Of a DNA stretch of 64,000 bases, positions 27,146 through 36,447 are shown piece by piece; within the stretch, counting starts at the first letter, position 1; each line of letters begins with the position of its first letter. The position numbers and the translations under genes are program-made. Location of the stretch: assembly GCA_963803495.1 (NCBI GenBank), contig CAWDMP010000002.1:5208001-5272000 (forward strand), given 5' to 3'. The stretch comes from Persicitalea sp963803495. Lineage in GTDB: Bacteria; Bacteroidota; Bacteroidia; Cytophagales; Spirosomataceae. A model generated the notes under the pieces. That model saw nothing but the letters and a program-made list of their open reading frames with translations. It was not told the origin of the DNA and did not search any database.

Positions 27146-27178
27146 AAGGGGCTCGCCAATTGGTGAGCCCCTTTTTTT
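27146..27178 (+). terminator. Intrinsic terminator of the cold-shock gene
   Basis: AAGGGGCTCGCC (27146-27157), loop AATT and GGTGAGCCCCTT (27162-27173) are followed by a run of seven T. Confidence 0.9.
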
Positions 27179-27262
27179 GTGCGCTCAAAAACGTGATTTG
27201 GTATGGAATTGTAAACCTTATTGGGTGGCCGACCACCGAAAGCTGATAGCCGACCACTCTGT

Positions 27263-28063
27263 CTATCGCAAATCCTGCCGGAAGCTATCATTGGCCAACC
27301 GCACTTGCAGACGCAGGTTAACGGTGCGGTCGTTGGGATTATTGCCACCCCGGCCGCCGCCAATGCTGATGCCGCCGCCGCCAAAGCCGCCACCGCCTAG
27401 TCCTATACCGCCACCGCTTCCCATGCCGACGCTGATGTTAGGCGAAATGCCGGAACCCAGTCCACCAGCACCTTCGGTTTTGATGCCTACTTCCAATACG
27501 CCTGCCTGCCGCGCGTCGACGCCCAGCCGCTCGAACGGAATACTGATCTGCTGAGTCAGTTCCTGATTCTCATCGATCGATACCCGCGCACGGACGCCGG
27601 TTTCATTCTCGACCAGATTGATGAACCGCTCGCCTTGACGGTCTTTCCAAAGTGCTTCTTTGTTAAATGCTTCCATCATCCGATTCAGTGAGAGACTATT
27701 GGGTAGGTCGAGCTGCATCTTTTGCAGTGCCCGTTTATCATCACGCGTCACGACCGGAAATACCATCGACTGTTCCGATCCCCGGCCTTCCGGGCTGAAC
27801 GTAAGCCGTAGGCCATTCGTAAGGACTTGCCTCACCGTGTAGGGATCTTTGGTTTTCAGCGTGATGTACATGAACTGCTCATCGTTGATGATACCGTAGC
27901 GCAGCCGCGACTTCTGGTCGACGCCATCGGGGGCAGCGGCATCTACATAGGTGAAGGGCGCATTCCATTTGGCGTCGTAGGGGATTTTCTTAGAGGTACT
28001 GCAGCTTGTAAATGCCAGCGCCGCCAGGAGCATAGCACTGGTAATTTTTAAGGTATTTTTCAT
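27263..28063 (-). CDS. Glycine-rich-tailed lipoprotein, possible CBM9/DOMON-like domain, unknown function
   Basis: The 266-residue protein has a lipoprotein signal (MKNTLKITSAMLLAALAFTSC, lipobox FTSC). Residues 30-200 form a beta-rich region (YDAKWNAPFTYVDAAAPDG, RYGIINDEQFMYITLKTKD) resembling the CBM9/DOMON-like domain found in DUF5916 proteins; the resemblance is by eye and not firm. Residues about 205-245 are a low-complexity Gly segment (GSGGGIGLGGGGFGGGG), after which a short conserved-looking beta strand (RTVNLRLQVRLAND) closes the protein. It is divergent from the DUF5916 gene at 28235, which carries the same type of N-terminal domain. The role may be structural at the outer membrane; this is inference. 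Confidence 0.75.
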   Translation of the reverse strand: MKNTLKITSAMLLAALAFTSCSTSKKIPYDAKWNAPFTYVDAAAPDGVDQKSRLRYGIINDEQFMYITLKTKDPYTVRQVLTNGLRLTFSPEGRGSEQSMVFPVVTRDDKRALQKMQLDLPNSLSLNRMMEAFNKEALWKDRQGERFINLVENETGVRARVSIDENQELTQQISIPFERLGVDARQAGVLEVGIKTEGAGGLGSGISPNISVGMGSGGGIGLGGGGFGGGGISIGGGRGGNNPNDRTVNLRLQVRLANDSFRQDLR

Positions 28064-28182
28064 GAAATCGTGGGTTCGTAAGTGTTGTGTACTCTAAACG
28101 ACTCAATGCCTCAGTCATTATTTTTTGGGTCGAAAAGGTTGGATTGTTTTCACGAGATTAGTCCATTTTGAAGCGAAAAGCC

Positions 28183-28190
28183 TATTTTTG
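28183..28190 (+). promoter_or_regulatory. Putative -7 element of the DUF5916 operon
   Basis: TATTTTTG matches TAnnTTTG. Transcription would start near 28197, so ATG 28199 is unlikely and ATG 28235 preferred. Confidence 0.45.
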
Positions 28191-28234
28191 GGTCCATAAT
28201 GCTTTTAAACAAATCTGCCCAATATCCGCACTCG

Positions 28235-30469
28235 ATGACTAGACTCTATTTTTTCGTTTTTGTACTATTTCTTGATTGTGGATTCTCGAAAATTGTCTGT
28301 GCCCAAACTCCCTTTCCCACGCCTGGATTTTCGGTGACGACTACAAACACAGATTACGTGATAGACGGTGCGCTTGATGAAGCTGAATGGGCGCAGCACC
28401 GGGTCATCGACCAGTTTCGGCAGTACTTTCCAACCGATACGATCGTGGCCAAGCACCCGACGGAGATCTACATGACCTACGATGACGAGTACCTTTACGT
28501 GGCGGCCAAGTGCTATACTATTGGGAACCAGTTCATCATTCCGTCGTACCGGCGCGATTTTCGGGCGGGTGGAAACGACAACATCAGTTTTATGTTCGAT
28601 ACGTTTCAGGATAAAACCAATGCTTTCCTGTTCGGCATGAATCCATATGGCGTGATGCGTGAGGCCCTGATCTCCAATGGGGGGTCAGACACCCAGTTTT
28701 TCAACACCTTTTGGGACAATAAATGGGATGGAGAATCGAAGATTTACGACGATTACTGGACCTGCGAGATGAAAATACCGTTCAGGACGCTGCGGTACCT
28801 CGATGGCGGCAAAGCCTGGAACTTTGCCAGCTACCGCTTCGATACGCAGACCAACGAGCAGAGTACCTGGGTGCGCATTCCCCAAAACCAGATTATCTTT
28901 AACCTGGCCTTCACCGGTCCGATGGAGTTTGCCGAGCCTCTCAAAAAGAAAGGGCCGAACCTGGCCGTGATCCCCTACGTGCGGGGCGGACAGGCGCGTG
29001 ACTACCTCAAAGAACCCACCCAAAAATCGCCGCTCAACTCGGTGGGATTGGACCTCAAAGTCGGAATCACTCCGGGGTTGATCCTCGACGCGACGATCAA
29101 CCCTGATTTCTCGACGGTGGAGGCCGACCGACAGGTTCAAAACCTGACGCGCTTCGATATTTCGCTTTCGTTTCCTGAACAGCGGCAATTTTTTCTGGAA
29201 AACTCCGACCTCTTCGGTACTTTCGGTAGTCAGGAAACCTTCAACTCCACGATGGGCAACCAGAACTTTACGCCCTTTTACTCCCGTCGGGTCGGGCTCG
29301 AATTGGATACGCTAACGGGTACCTACACCCCGATTCGCATCTTGTCAGGCCTTCGGCTCAATGGGAAAGTGAGCAAGAACATGCGGATCGGGCTACTCAA
29401 CGTCCAAACCGCCCGCGACGAAGAACGGGGGATTTCCAGCGCCAACACGACCGTCGCCGTGATCCAGCAGAAAGTATTCAGCCGCTCCAACGTGACGGCT
29501 ACGTTCATCAACAAGGAAGTGTTCGACGCCGCGCCGGGCCGCGATCGCTTCAACCGGGTGGCGGGGATCGAGTACAATCATGCCTCAGCCGACAACCAAT
29601 GGCTGGGGAAAGTATACTACCATCAGGCCATCACCCCGACGGGCGGTGAAAACCAGTTGGCGACCGGCGCTTCGCTGACGCTCAACAAGTACCGCTACCA
29701 ACTCACCTGGAACCACTACTATATCGGTGAAGACTTTCAGGCCGAGGTAGGGGTGGTGCCGCGCCGCAACGTTTTTAGGATCAATCCAATCGCGCAGCTC
29801 AATTTTTACCCTAACACCCCCACGCTCAACCGCCACAGCGTTGGCCTGAGTTTCGAGGAGTACCGTAAGCCGGGCCTGGGGCTGACGGACCAGGCCATCG
29901 CGCTGATTGGGGACATGACCTTCCAGAGTTCGGCCATGCTGCAGTGGCAGGTAGCCAACACCTACACCTACCTCTTCAATGATTTCGACCCTACCCGTGG
30001 GGGCAACGAACCACTCCGGCGGGGTACCGACTACCGCTACACCAACGCGCAGTTCAGTTTCCGCTCCGACCGCCGCAAGAAGATCAACACCGACATCCGT
30101 GGTACCTTCGGCCAGAATTTTGACGGCACGATCGCCAGCATGACGGGTGCCCTGATCTACCGCTTTCAACCCTACGGCGATCTGACGATGAATTTTAGCT
30201 ACAGCCGGATTTCCAGCTCGAAGGGCGACGGCGAGCTGTTCTTGATTGGGCCACGGACCGATATTACCTTTTCCAAGCAGGTGTTCTGGACCACCTTTTT
30301 TCAATACAATAATCTGTCGAACAACGTCAACATCAACAGTCGCTTGCAATGGCGGTTCCGGCCCGTGTCGGACTTTTTCCTGGTGTACTCCGACAACTAT
30401 TTCGCGGATAACTTTGCCGTCAAGAACCGCGCGATCATCGCCAAGCTAACATACTGGTTCAATTTGTAA
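28235..30469 (+). CDS. DUF5916 protein: CBM9-like domain plus outer-membrane barrel
   Basis: The 744-residue protein begins with a signal peptide (MTRLYFFVFVLFLDCGFSKIVCAQ). Residues about 35-225 form the carbohydrate-binding family 9-like domain (DYVIDGALDEAEWAQHRVI, MTYDDEYLYVAAKCY), followed by the DUF5916 barrel with FSTVEADRQVQNLTRF and EQRQFFLENSDLF, typical signatures, and a C-terminal aromatic end (LTYWFNL) as expected of an outer-membrane beta-barrel. Proteins of this family are common in Bacteroidota but their activity is unknown; some lie near peptidases. It is followed after 11 bases by the MtfA-like gene, so the two are probably one operon. Confidence 0.9.
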   Translation: MTRLYFFVFVLFLDCGFSKIVCAQTPFPTPGFSVTTTNTDYVIDGALDEAEWAQHRVIDQFRQYFPTDTIVAKHPTEIYMTYDDEYLYVAAKCYTIGNQFIIPSYRRDFRAGGNDNISFMFDTFQDKTNAFLFGMNPYGVMREALISNGGSDTQFFNTFWDNKWDGESKIYDDYWTCEMKIPFRTLRYLDGGKAWNFASYRFDTQTNEQSTWVRIPQNQIIFNLAFTGPMEFAEPLKKKGPNLAVIPYVRGGQARDYLKEPTQKSPLNSVGLDLKVGITPGLILDATINPDFSTVEADRQVQNLTRFDISLSFPEQRQFFLENSDLFGTFGSQETFNSTMGNQNFTPFYSRRVGLELDTLTGTYTPIRILSGLRLNGKVSKNMRIGLLNVQTARDEERGISSANTTVAVIQQKVFSRSNVTATFINKEVFDAAPGRDRFNRVAGIEYNHASADNQWLGKVYYHQAITPTGGENQLATGASLTLNKYRYQLTWNHYYIGEDFQAEVGVVPRRNVFRINPIAQLNFYPNTPTLNRHSVGLSFEEYRKPGLGLTDQAIALIGDMTFQSSAMLQWQVANTYTYLFNDFDPTRGGNEPLRRGTDYRYTNAQFSFRSDRRKKINTDIRGTFGQNFDGTIASMTGALIYRFQPYGDLTMNFSYSRISSSKGDGELFLIGPRTDITFSKQVFWTTFFQYNNLSNNVNINSRLQWRFRPVSDFFLVYSDNYFADNFAVKNRAIIAKLTYWFNL

Positions 30470-30480
30470 AGCAGCTATCC

Positions 30481-31257
30481 ATGAGTACCACCTATTGGCT
30501 TTTTATTCTGTTTTCCGTGCTGATTCTGGCCCTGGTAGGCTGGGCGATTTGGCAAAGAAACAAAAAGGATTACGCAGGATTCTCGAAGCCGTGGCGCGCT
30601 ATCCTGGCCGACAAGGTTTCATTTTACGAAAACCTGTCGGCGGCGGAAAAATCGCGTTTCGAATCGGAGATCGTCAACTTCATGAACGACGTCTCGATTA
30701 CGGGCGTCGAGATGGAGATCGACGACACCGACCGTCTGCTGGTCGCTGCGAGTGCGGTGATCCCGTTGTTTGGCTTTCCGCAGTTGCGTTATCGGAACAT
30801 CAGCGAAGTGCTCCTTTATAAAAGTACCTTCAACGCTGACAACCAGACCGAAGGGGAGGCGCGAAACATATTGGGCAAAGTAGGGTCGGGCAACATGAAC
30901 CGGCTGATGATCCTGTCGCTGCCCGCGTTGCACCAGGGATTCGAGAGCGAGAAAGGAAAGGGAAACGTGGGAATCCACGAGTTCGTCCACCTGATCGACA
31001 TGGCCGACGGCGCCACCGATGGTATACCCGAAAGCCTGATGCGGAAGCAGTACGTGCTGCCTTGGCTCCAGCTGGTCCACAAGGAAACCGAAAAAATAAA
31101 AGAGAACGAATCGGACATCAATCCGTACGCCGCCACGAGCGAAGTGGAGTTTTTGAGCGTGGCGAGCGAGTACTTTTTCAGTCGCCCCGAGCTTTTTCAG
31201 GAAAAACACCCGGCGCTCTACGACATCATGGCCAAGATGTACCGGCAGGAGCCTTAG
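30481..31257 (+). CDS. MtfA-like zinc peptidase with N-terminal membrane anchor
   Basis: The 258-residue protein has a membrane anchor (about 5-25), then the DUF980/MtfA fold. The zinc motif HEFVH is at residues 166-170, with the third ligand candidate in EFLSVASEYFF near 220. E. coli MtfA is a cytoplasmic aminopeptidase that binds Mlc and affects glucose uptake; membrane-anchored relatives in Bacteroidota are not characterised. The 11-base gap to the DUF5916 gene suggests cotranscription. No terminator follows directly. Confidence 0.88.
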   Translation: MSTTYWLFILFSVLILALVGWAIWQRNKKDYAGFSKPWRAILADKVSFYENLSAAEKSRFESEIVNFMNDVSITGVEMEIDDTDRLLVAASAVIPLFGFPQLRYRNISEVLLYKSTFNADNQTEGEARNILGKVGSGNMNRLMILSLPALHQGFESEKGKGNVGIHEFVHLIDMADGATDGIPESLMRKQYVLPWLQLVHKETEKIKENESDINPYAATSEVEFLSVASEYFFSRPELFQEKHPALYDIMAKMYRQEP

Positions 31258-31335
31258 TCGGGAAGTGCTTTTGCCAAAAATATGGGTACCTTGGTAAAAC
31301 TGTATGTCTACAATATCAATTGAAAACCCCTTTTC

Positions 31336-32061
31336 ATGACTCATTCAAAGAAACCCGATTTTTCCGCCCTTAAAGCCCTATACATCAACTGTACTCTCAA
31401 AAAATCACCCCAACAAAGCCACACCGCCGGGCTGATGGAAGTGTCGCGGCACATCATGGAGGCTGAAGGCGTGAGTACTGAGCTGCTGCGGCTCGTGGAC
31501 CACGAAATCGCCTTTGGGGTACAGCCCGACATGACCGAGGTGAAGGGCTCGGGCATCACAAAGGACGATTGGCCGGAAGTGTACGAAAAGGTGAAAGCGG
31601 CGGATATCCTGGTAGTAGGTACGCCCATTTGGCTAGGCGAGCGGTCGTCGGTGGCGACGCAACTGATCGAGCGGCTCTACGCCATGAGTTCCATGCGGAA
31701 TGAGAGAGGGCAGTACATCTACTACGGGAAAGTGGGCGGTTGCGTCGTCACGGGCAACGAAGACGGTATAAAGCACTGCGCCATGGGGCTACTTTACGCC
31801 ATGCAACATGTGGGGTACAGCATCCCGCCCCAGGCCGATTGCGGCTGGATCGGCGAAGTAGGGCCGGGGCCGAGCTACCTGGATGAAAAAGCGAATGCGC
31901 TGGACAATAGCTTCACCAACCGCAATACCACTTTCATGACCTACAATCTGCTGCATCTGGCCAAAATGCTGAAAGAGAATGGGCATTACGGTACTTACGG
32001 CAATTCGGTAAAAGCGTGGGAAGATGGCGAGCGTTGGGAATTTGAGCAGGTGAATAAATAG
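31336..32061 (+). CDS. Flavodoxin-fold NAD(P)H-dependent FMN oxidoreductase
   Basis: The 241-residue protein fits the NADPH-dependent FMN reductase/flavodoxin family: N-terminal strand ALYINCTLKKSPQQSHTA with the phosphate-binding loop, VVGTPIWLGERSSV near 94-107 as the FMN contact, and GNEDGIKHCAMGLLYAM near 140. It has no signal peptide, so it is cytoplasmic. It begins 78 bases after the MtfA-like gene. Its role may be quinone or flavin reduction; the electron acceptor is unknown. Confidence 0.88.
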   Translation: MTHSKKPDFSALKALYINCTLKKSPQQSHTAGLMEVSRHIMEAEGVSTELLRLVDHEIAFGVQPDMTEVKGSGITKDDWPEVYEKVKAADILVVGTPIWLGERSSVATQLIERLYAMSSMRNERGQYIYYGKVGGCVVTGNEDGIKHCAMGLLYAMQHVGYSIPPQADCGWIGEVGPGPSYLDEKANALDNSFTNRNTTFMTYNLLHLAKMLKENGHYGTYGNSVKAWEDGERWEFEQVNK

Positions 32062-32129
32062 GCGGCATGGTTTTTTCGAAATGAGTACCATACAAGCATT
32101 GTTAAGCAAACAACTAACCCCAATGAACC

Positions 32130-32379
32130 ATGATCTACGACCAAAGTCCCATACCACCCGGCATAACGCCGCCTGTCGGCCCGCCCGAAACACCCATCCT
32201 CCCTAACCAACCCGAGGCCCCCGATCCGGTATTGCCCGACGAGAGCCCAATCACCAACCCGCCCTTCCGAAACGCCGAACTTCGATCCGGCACCTGAACG
32301 GAGCCCGGTCGATCCGGGCATCCCGAAGCTGAATCCCGATCCGATTCCGGGTACCGATCCGGTGATTCCATTAAAATAG
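32130..32379 (+). pseudogene. Proline-rich small protein (frameshifted)
   Basis: From ATG 32130 the frame encodes a protein dominated by Pro, Asp and Glu (PPGITPPVGPPETPILPNQP) and stops at 32299. One frame over, the same composition continues (FDPAPERSPVDPGIPKLNPD) to TAG 32377-32379. One extra C near 32267-32268 (CTTCCGAAACG for expected CTTCGAAACG) explains the break; the intact product would be about 82 residues. There is no signal peptide, transmembrane segment or known domain. Such PXP-rich short proteins may be flexible linkers; function unknown. Confidence 0.5.
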
Positions 32380-32381
32380 AC

Positions 32382-32417
32382 AAAAGGCCGTTGGTTCGAT
32401 ACCAACGGCCTTTTTTT
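32382..32417. terminator. Terminator between the Pro-rich gene and the serine hydrolase gene
   Basis: AAAAGGCCGTTGGT (32382-32395), loop TCGAT, ACCAACGGCCTTTT (32401-32414), T-run of seven on the plus strand and A-run that gives T on the minus strand. It serves two convergent genes. Confidence 0.88.
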
Positions 32418-32438
32418 ACACCTGAATTTACTTCTACT

Positions 32439-33744
32439 TCAATTGTCAACATCCTTCACTACCGCCCGGTCATCCTCCTTGCGCTTTTCGTAGTCCATCT
32501 TGAATCTGCCCAAATCGGCTGGGTACTTCCGCTTTCTGGTTAATTCATATTGATAAATCGTTTGCCCCAACTCATACAAAAACGGGTAGCCGATCGATTC
32601 GTACTCATATTGTCCATCGTTCAAGATGCCGTTACCATTCACGTAGATCGTCACTGAAAGCAGGTACTCGACTTTATTTTTAAAGTCAGCCACGTAGCTG
32701 GCGTCAGTCAAAAAACCGTAGGCCCAGCCCACTTTGTTGAACACCCGCACACCGGCCGGCAATTGGTGATGCAGACTGTCCCGAAAGAAAAACTTGGCGT
32801 AGCTATCGTAATATTGGTCCCCTGAGTACTTAGGGTAGTTCGTTTCGCCGGGAAATTGGGACATGTATTGGTACACGAACTTATAGTCGGATTCGGTCAG
32901 ATCGAAGCGTTGCCGAGCGGGTACCGAATTGGGAAATAGTGTGGTGCGAAGAAGCGCGTGCATTGTTTCGAGTGGTAGCTTATTCTTGGCCGAAAAGTCG
33001 AAAGGCTGGTACACGATGCTGTCACGACTTACCTTGTACCCTTTTCCCAGAAAATCCTGCCTGCTGAAATCGAACGGATCGGGATTGTAGGCAGCGGGCT
33101 GGCTGTAGATCAGCGATCCATCGGCGCGCACAAACCGGATCGGGTTGGTATGGCGATTTTCCTTTGCCGTCATGCGCACGAAGCGGTGCGTGATGCGGGT
33201 ATCGGTGTAGCCCATGCCGTGCAGAGCGCCGGTTGATGTTCTGCTGCCCGACAAACTCGTACATGCGGCTGTACGGGTCGTTCTCACTCACCAAAAAGGC
33301 TTTCCTGACAAAATGCGCAATCGACGGGTAGCCGTTCTGAGCCGTGGCGTCGTGCCACGCGCGGGTTTGCCCGCCAAAGGCGCTGTCGAACTGCATCGGC
33401 GTGAACTTATCCACGCCGGGTACCTTCATCTGATTGAGCTTTTCTAACGATAGCAGTACCAGCGGTAGCTTCACGATGGAAGCGGGATTAAAATAAAAGG
33501 TACTATCCAAATTGAAAGCGAAATCCGTAAAGGTCGGCGTGTTGTTCCGATCGCGGTCGATGCGGGTGTAAATGATTTGCAGCCGGTACTGCTCAGGATT
33601 TTGGATGACCTTTTGAAAAACAGGGTTTTTATTTTGGGCGAAGAGATTGGTTAAAAACGCATCGGCTTTGGGCTGGGAATAGCCGGGAAGCGAGGCGGAA
33701 AGTGCCAGGAAGGAGAGAAGCAAAATGAGGAAAAGCCCTTTCAT
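32439..33744 (-). pseudogene. Beta-lactamase/transpeptidase-fold serine hydrolase, secreted (frameshifted)
   Basis: From ATG 33744 a signal peptide (MKGLFLILLLSFLALSASLPGYS) and a class A beta-lactamase-like domain are read: SIVKLP supplies the S-x-x-K catalytic pair and SENDPYSRMYEF the SxN-like motif. The frame shifts once near 33228-33232 (GCGCCGGTTG for expected GCGCGGTTG), after which the rest (ALHGMGYTDTRITHRFVRMT and onward to 32439) matches the same protein. The intact product would be about 434 residues. This family includes serine hydrolases without proven lactamase activity, so resistance should not be inferred. ATG 33792 is also in frame but lies upstream of the signal peptide. 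Confidence 0.75.
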
Positions 33745-33792
33745 TGGTCGAATGTAGATTGGTTGATCAAGAGCGAAAATAGCAAAAACCAC

Positions 33793-33984
33793 TCACTGCA
33801 GAATGAGTTTTCGGTTGGTACGGAAAAACTGCTTAGGATTTAAGTACGACTCCACCTCGTCCAGCATGCTTTCCAAAACCTACCGTTTTCCGGGCGTGTC
33901 GATGGCAAACGTCAGGCCGTCTTCGGAGCAGAGGTAGGTCGGCGATTCTGCCAGAATGAGCAGGCGACTGCCTTTGCAATACTC
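33793..33984 (-). pseudogene. LytTR response-regulator DNA-binding domain remnant
   Basis: A minus-strand translation gives SPTYLCSEDGLTFAIDTPGK, then VLESMLDEVESYLNPKQFFR and TNRKLILQ before a stop at 33793-33795. This is the middle of a LytTR DNA-binding domain. It has an internal TAG right after TPGKR and lacks the receiver domain and both ends of LytTR. It sits directly after the LysR stop. It is a clear gene remnant not found by simple open-frame search. Confidence 0.7.
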
Positions 33985-34896
33985 TTACTCCCCAAATTTG
34001 TCCGCGATAATCGACTCCTTATTATTCTTAAGGTAGGCCAAAAACGCGCGGGCTACGGGTGAGAAATTCTTATTCTTCATCCATACCAGACGCCAGGTGG
34101 AGGTAATCGGGAAGCCATTGACCGGGATGACTTGAAGTACGCCGTTTTTCAGTTCGTTCCTGATCCCGATCAGCGGCATGATCGAGTACCCCAGTCCGGC
34201 GATGACCGCCTGCTTCACGGCTTCGTTGGAGGTTAGCTCCATTTTTTTGCGGACGGGTAATTTGTTCTGTTCGATAAACTGCTCCATGACGTGCCGGGTA
34301 CCAGAGCCCGGCTCGCGGTAAATCAGCGGCAGCTTTTCGAAAAGCGAATCGTCGTAGGGTTTGCGCTTGAATGTCTGATCGGTATTGCCCACCAGAAAAA
34401 GTTTGTTGGGCATCAACTCCTCGTACTCAAGTTGGAGGTTGGCCGGCAACACTGACACCAGCGAAAAGTCGACCTCATTGCGCTCCAGGCTACCGATTAC
34501 CTGCGCTTTGTTGGTGACATCGAGCGCAAGCTCGATCCCCTCGTGCTCATTGAGGAATCCCGTCAGGAAAAAGGGCATGATGTACTTGCCCGTGGAAACT
34601 ACCGAAATCTTGAGCCTGCCGGCCAACTGTCCCCGATAAGCCAGAGTCTTATAGTTGATGGCGTACACCTCGTTTACGATATTCTGGGCGGCAGTGGCTA
34701 TCTCTTTACCAAAATCGGTGACGTACAGTTTCCTTCCCACGATTTCGGTGAGCGGTATCTCGAACTGTTCCTGGAAGTTTTTGAGTTGGATCGATACCGC
34801 CGGTTGGGTTAGGTGCAGCGCCTCTGAAGCTTTGGTTACGCTCTCAGTCTCGGTGACCTTGAGAAAAACTTGCAACTGGTGTAAGGTAAAGTTCAT
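33985..34896 (-). CDS. LysR-family transcriptional regulator
   Basis: The 303-residue protein has an N-terminal winged HTH (about 1-60, LHQLQVFLKVTETESVTKAS followed by EALHLTQPAVSIQLKNF) and a periplasmic-binding-like effector domain (about 90-295). It is closest in feel to the CbbR/CysB-type groups by layout. It is divergent from the isocitrate dehydrogenase operon, with 96 bases between the starts, and LysR proteins commonly control the divergent neighbour. An imperfect inverted repeat (TTATTT near 34906, AAATAA near 34930) lies in between and may be its site. Confidence 0.9.
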   Translation of the reverse strand: MNFTLHQLQVFLKVTETESVTKASEALHLTQPAVSIQLKNFQEQFEIPLTEIVGRKLYVTDFGKEIATAAQNIVNEVYAINYKTLAYRGQLAGRLKISVVSTGKYIMPFFLTGFLNEHEGIELALDVTNKAQVIGSLERNEVDFSLVSVLPANLQLEYEELMPNKLFLVGNTDQTFKRKPYDDSLFEKLPLIYREPGSGTRHVMEQFIEQNKLPVRKKMELTSNEAVKQAVIAGLGYSIMPLIGIRNELKNGVLQVIPVNGFPITSTWRLVWMKNKNFSPVARAFLAYLKNNKESIIADKFGE

Positions 34897-34992
34897 AAAA
34901 ATCGCTTATTTAAACCATTGCAAATATAAATAAAAACTTATGAAAAGGATTTGCCAACTTTGCTCCTGTTAACCAAAAACCAAAAACGCATT

Positions 34993-36429
34993 ATGACCCG
35001 CATCACAGTTGCCAAAGGGGACGGAATAGGTCCCGAAATCATGGACGCCACACTCGACATCATCAAGGCTGCCGGAGCTGACATTGAGATCGACGAAATC
35101 GAAGTAGGCGAGAAAGTATACCTGGCCGGAAACACAGCCGGCATTGCACCTGAATCCTGGGACACGATCCGCCGCAACAAGATTTTCCTGAAAGCCCCCA
35201 TCACCACTCCTCAAGGCGGCGGTTACAAGAGCCTGAACGTAACGACCCGTAAATTTCTGGGACTTTACGCCAATATCAGACCTTGTATGAGCCTGGCTCC
35301 GTTTGTAGCGACTAAGCACCCCGAGATGGACCTTGTGATTGTACGCGAGAATGAGGAAGACCTCTACGCCGGCATCGAGCACCAGCAGACCGACGAAGTG
35401 GTTCAGTGCCTCAAGCTTATCAGTCGCCCCGGATGTGAAAAAATCGTCCGCTATGCGTTCGAATACGCCAAGCACTACGGCCGCAAAAAAGTGACCTGCT
35501 TCACCAAAGACAATATCATGAAGCAGACCGACGGCCTGTTTCACAAAGTTTTCGACGAAATCGCGGCCGAGTACCCCGACATCGAAAACGAACACTGGAT
35601 CATCGACATCGGCGCAGCCAAGATGGCCGATACGCCCGAGATTTTTGATGTGATCGTGATGCCCAACCTCTATGGTGATGTACTCTCCGACGTGGCTGCT
35701 CAAATCGCGGGCTCGGTAGGTTTAGCGGGATCGGCCAACATCGGCGAGGAGTGCGCGATGTTCGAGGCCATCCACGGGTCGGCTCCCCGCCGCGCCGGAC
35801 AAAATATGGCCAATCCTTCGGCGCTATTGCAGGGCGCGATCATGATGCTCAACCACATCGGGCAGCCCGATGTGGCCGAAAAAGTACAAAATGCCTGGCT
35901 CAAAACCATCGAAGAGGGTATCCATACCTACGATATTTTCAAAGAGGGCGTCAGCAAGCAAAAGGTAGGTACCAAAGAATTCGCAGAGGCCGTAATCGGC
36001 AATCTAGGCAACAAACCAAGCACTTTGAAGCCGGTGACCTACGCCCAGAATTCGGCACTGGTACTGCCTAAGTACAAGAAGAAAACTCCGGCCAAAAAAG
36101 ACCTGATGGGCGTGGATGTATTCGTTCACTGGAACGGTACCGATCCCGACGAGATCGCCGGGAAGCTACAAAAGCTGGGGGTCGATGGTACCGAGCTCAC
36201 GATGATCACCAACCGGGGTATCAAGGTTTGGCCGGATGGTTTTTCTGAAACCTTTTGCACCGACCACTGGCGCTGCCGCTTCAAATCTACCGACGGCAAG
36301 AGGATTGGCAAAAAACACATTATCGCATTGCTGACCGCCGCCGAAGAACAGGGAATCGATAGCATCAAAACCGAGAACCTGTACCAATTCGACGGCAAGC
36401 AGTCGTATTCGATGGGTCAGGGTCAGTAA
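34993..36429 (+). CDS. icd: NADP-dependent isocitrate dehydrogenase, long (Thermus-type) form
   Basis: The 478-residue enzyme oxidatively decarboxylates isocitrate to 2-oxoglutarate. Substrate-binding motifs are visible: GLYANIRPC near 92-100, RENEEDLYAGIEH near 120-132 and YGDVLSD near 225-231; the cofactor site includes HGSAPRRAGQN near 262-272. About 130 C-terminal residues (from KKTPAKKDLMGVDVFVHWNG) form the extra domain of the long form. ATG 34993 (MTRITVAKGDGIGPE) is the family start; the open frame extends to 34951 upstream without motif. It is followed by two small paralogous genes, all probably one operon, ended by a terminator at 37004. Confidence 0.93.
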   Translation: MTRITVAKGDGIGPEIMDATLDIIKAAGADIEIDEIEVGEKVYLAGNTAGIAPESWDTIRRNKIFLKAPITTPQGGGYKSLNVTTRKFLGLYANIRPCMSLAPFVATKHPEMDLVIVRENEEDLYAGIEHQQTDEVVQCLKLISRPGCEKIVRYAFEYAKHYGRKKVTCFTKDNIMKQTDGLFHKVFDEIAAEYPDIENEHWIIDIGAAKMADTPEIFDVIVMPNLYGDVLSDVAAQIAGSVGLAGSANIGEECAMFEAIHGSAPRRAGQNMANPSALLQGAIMMLNHIGQPDVAEKVQNAWLKTIEEGIHTYDIFKEGVSKQKVGTKEFAEAVIGNLGNKPSTLKPVTYAQNSALVLPKYKKKTPAKKDLMGVDVFVHWNGTDPDEIAGKLQKLGVDGTELTMITNRGIKVWPDGFSETFCTDHWRCRFKSTDGKRIGKKHIIALLTAAEEQGIDSIKTENLYQFDGKQSYSMGQGQ

Positions 36430-36447
36430 CTTAACCAACCGATAATC

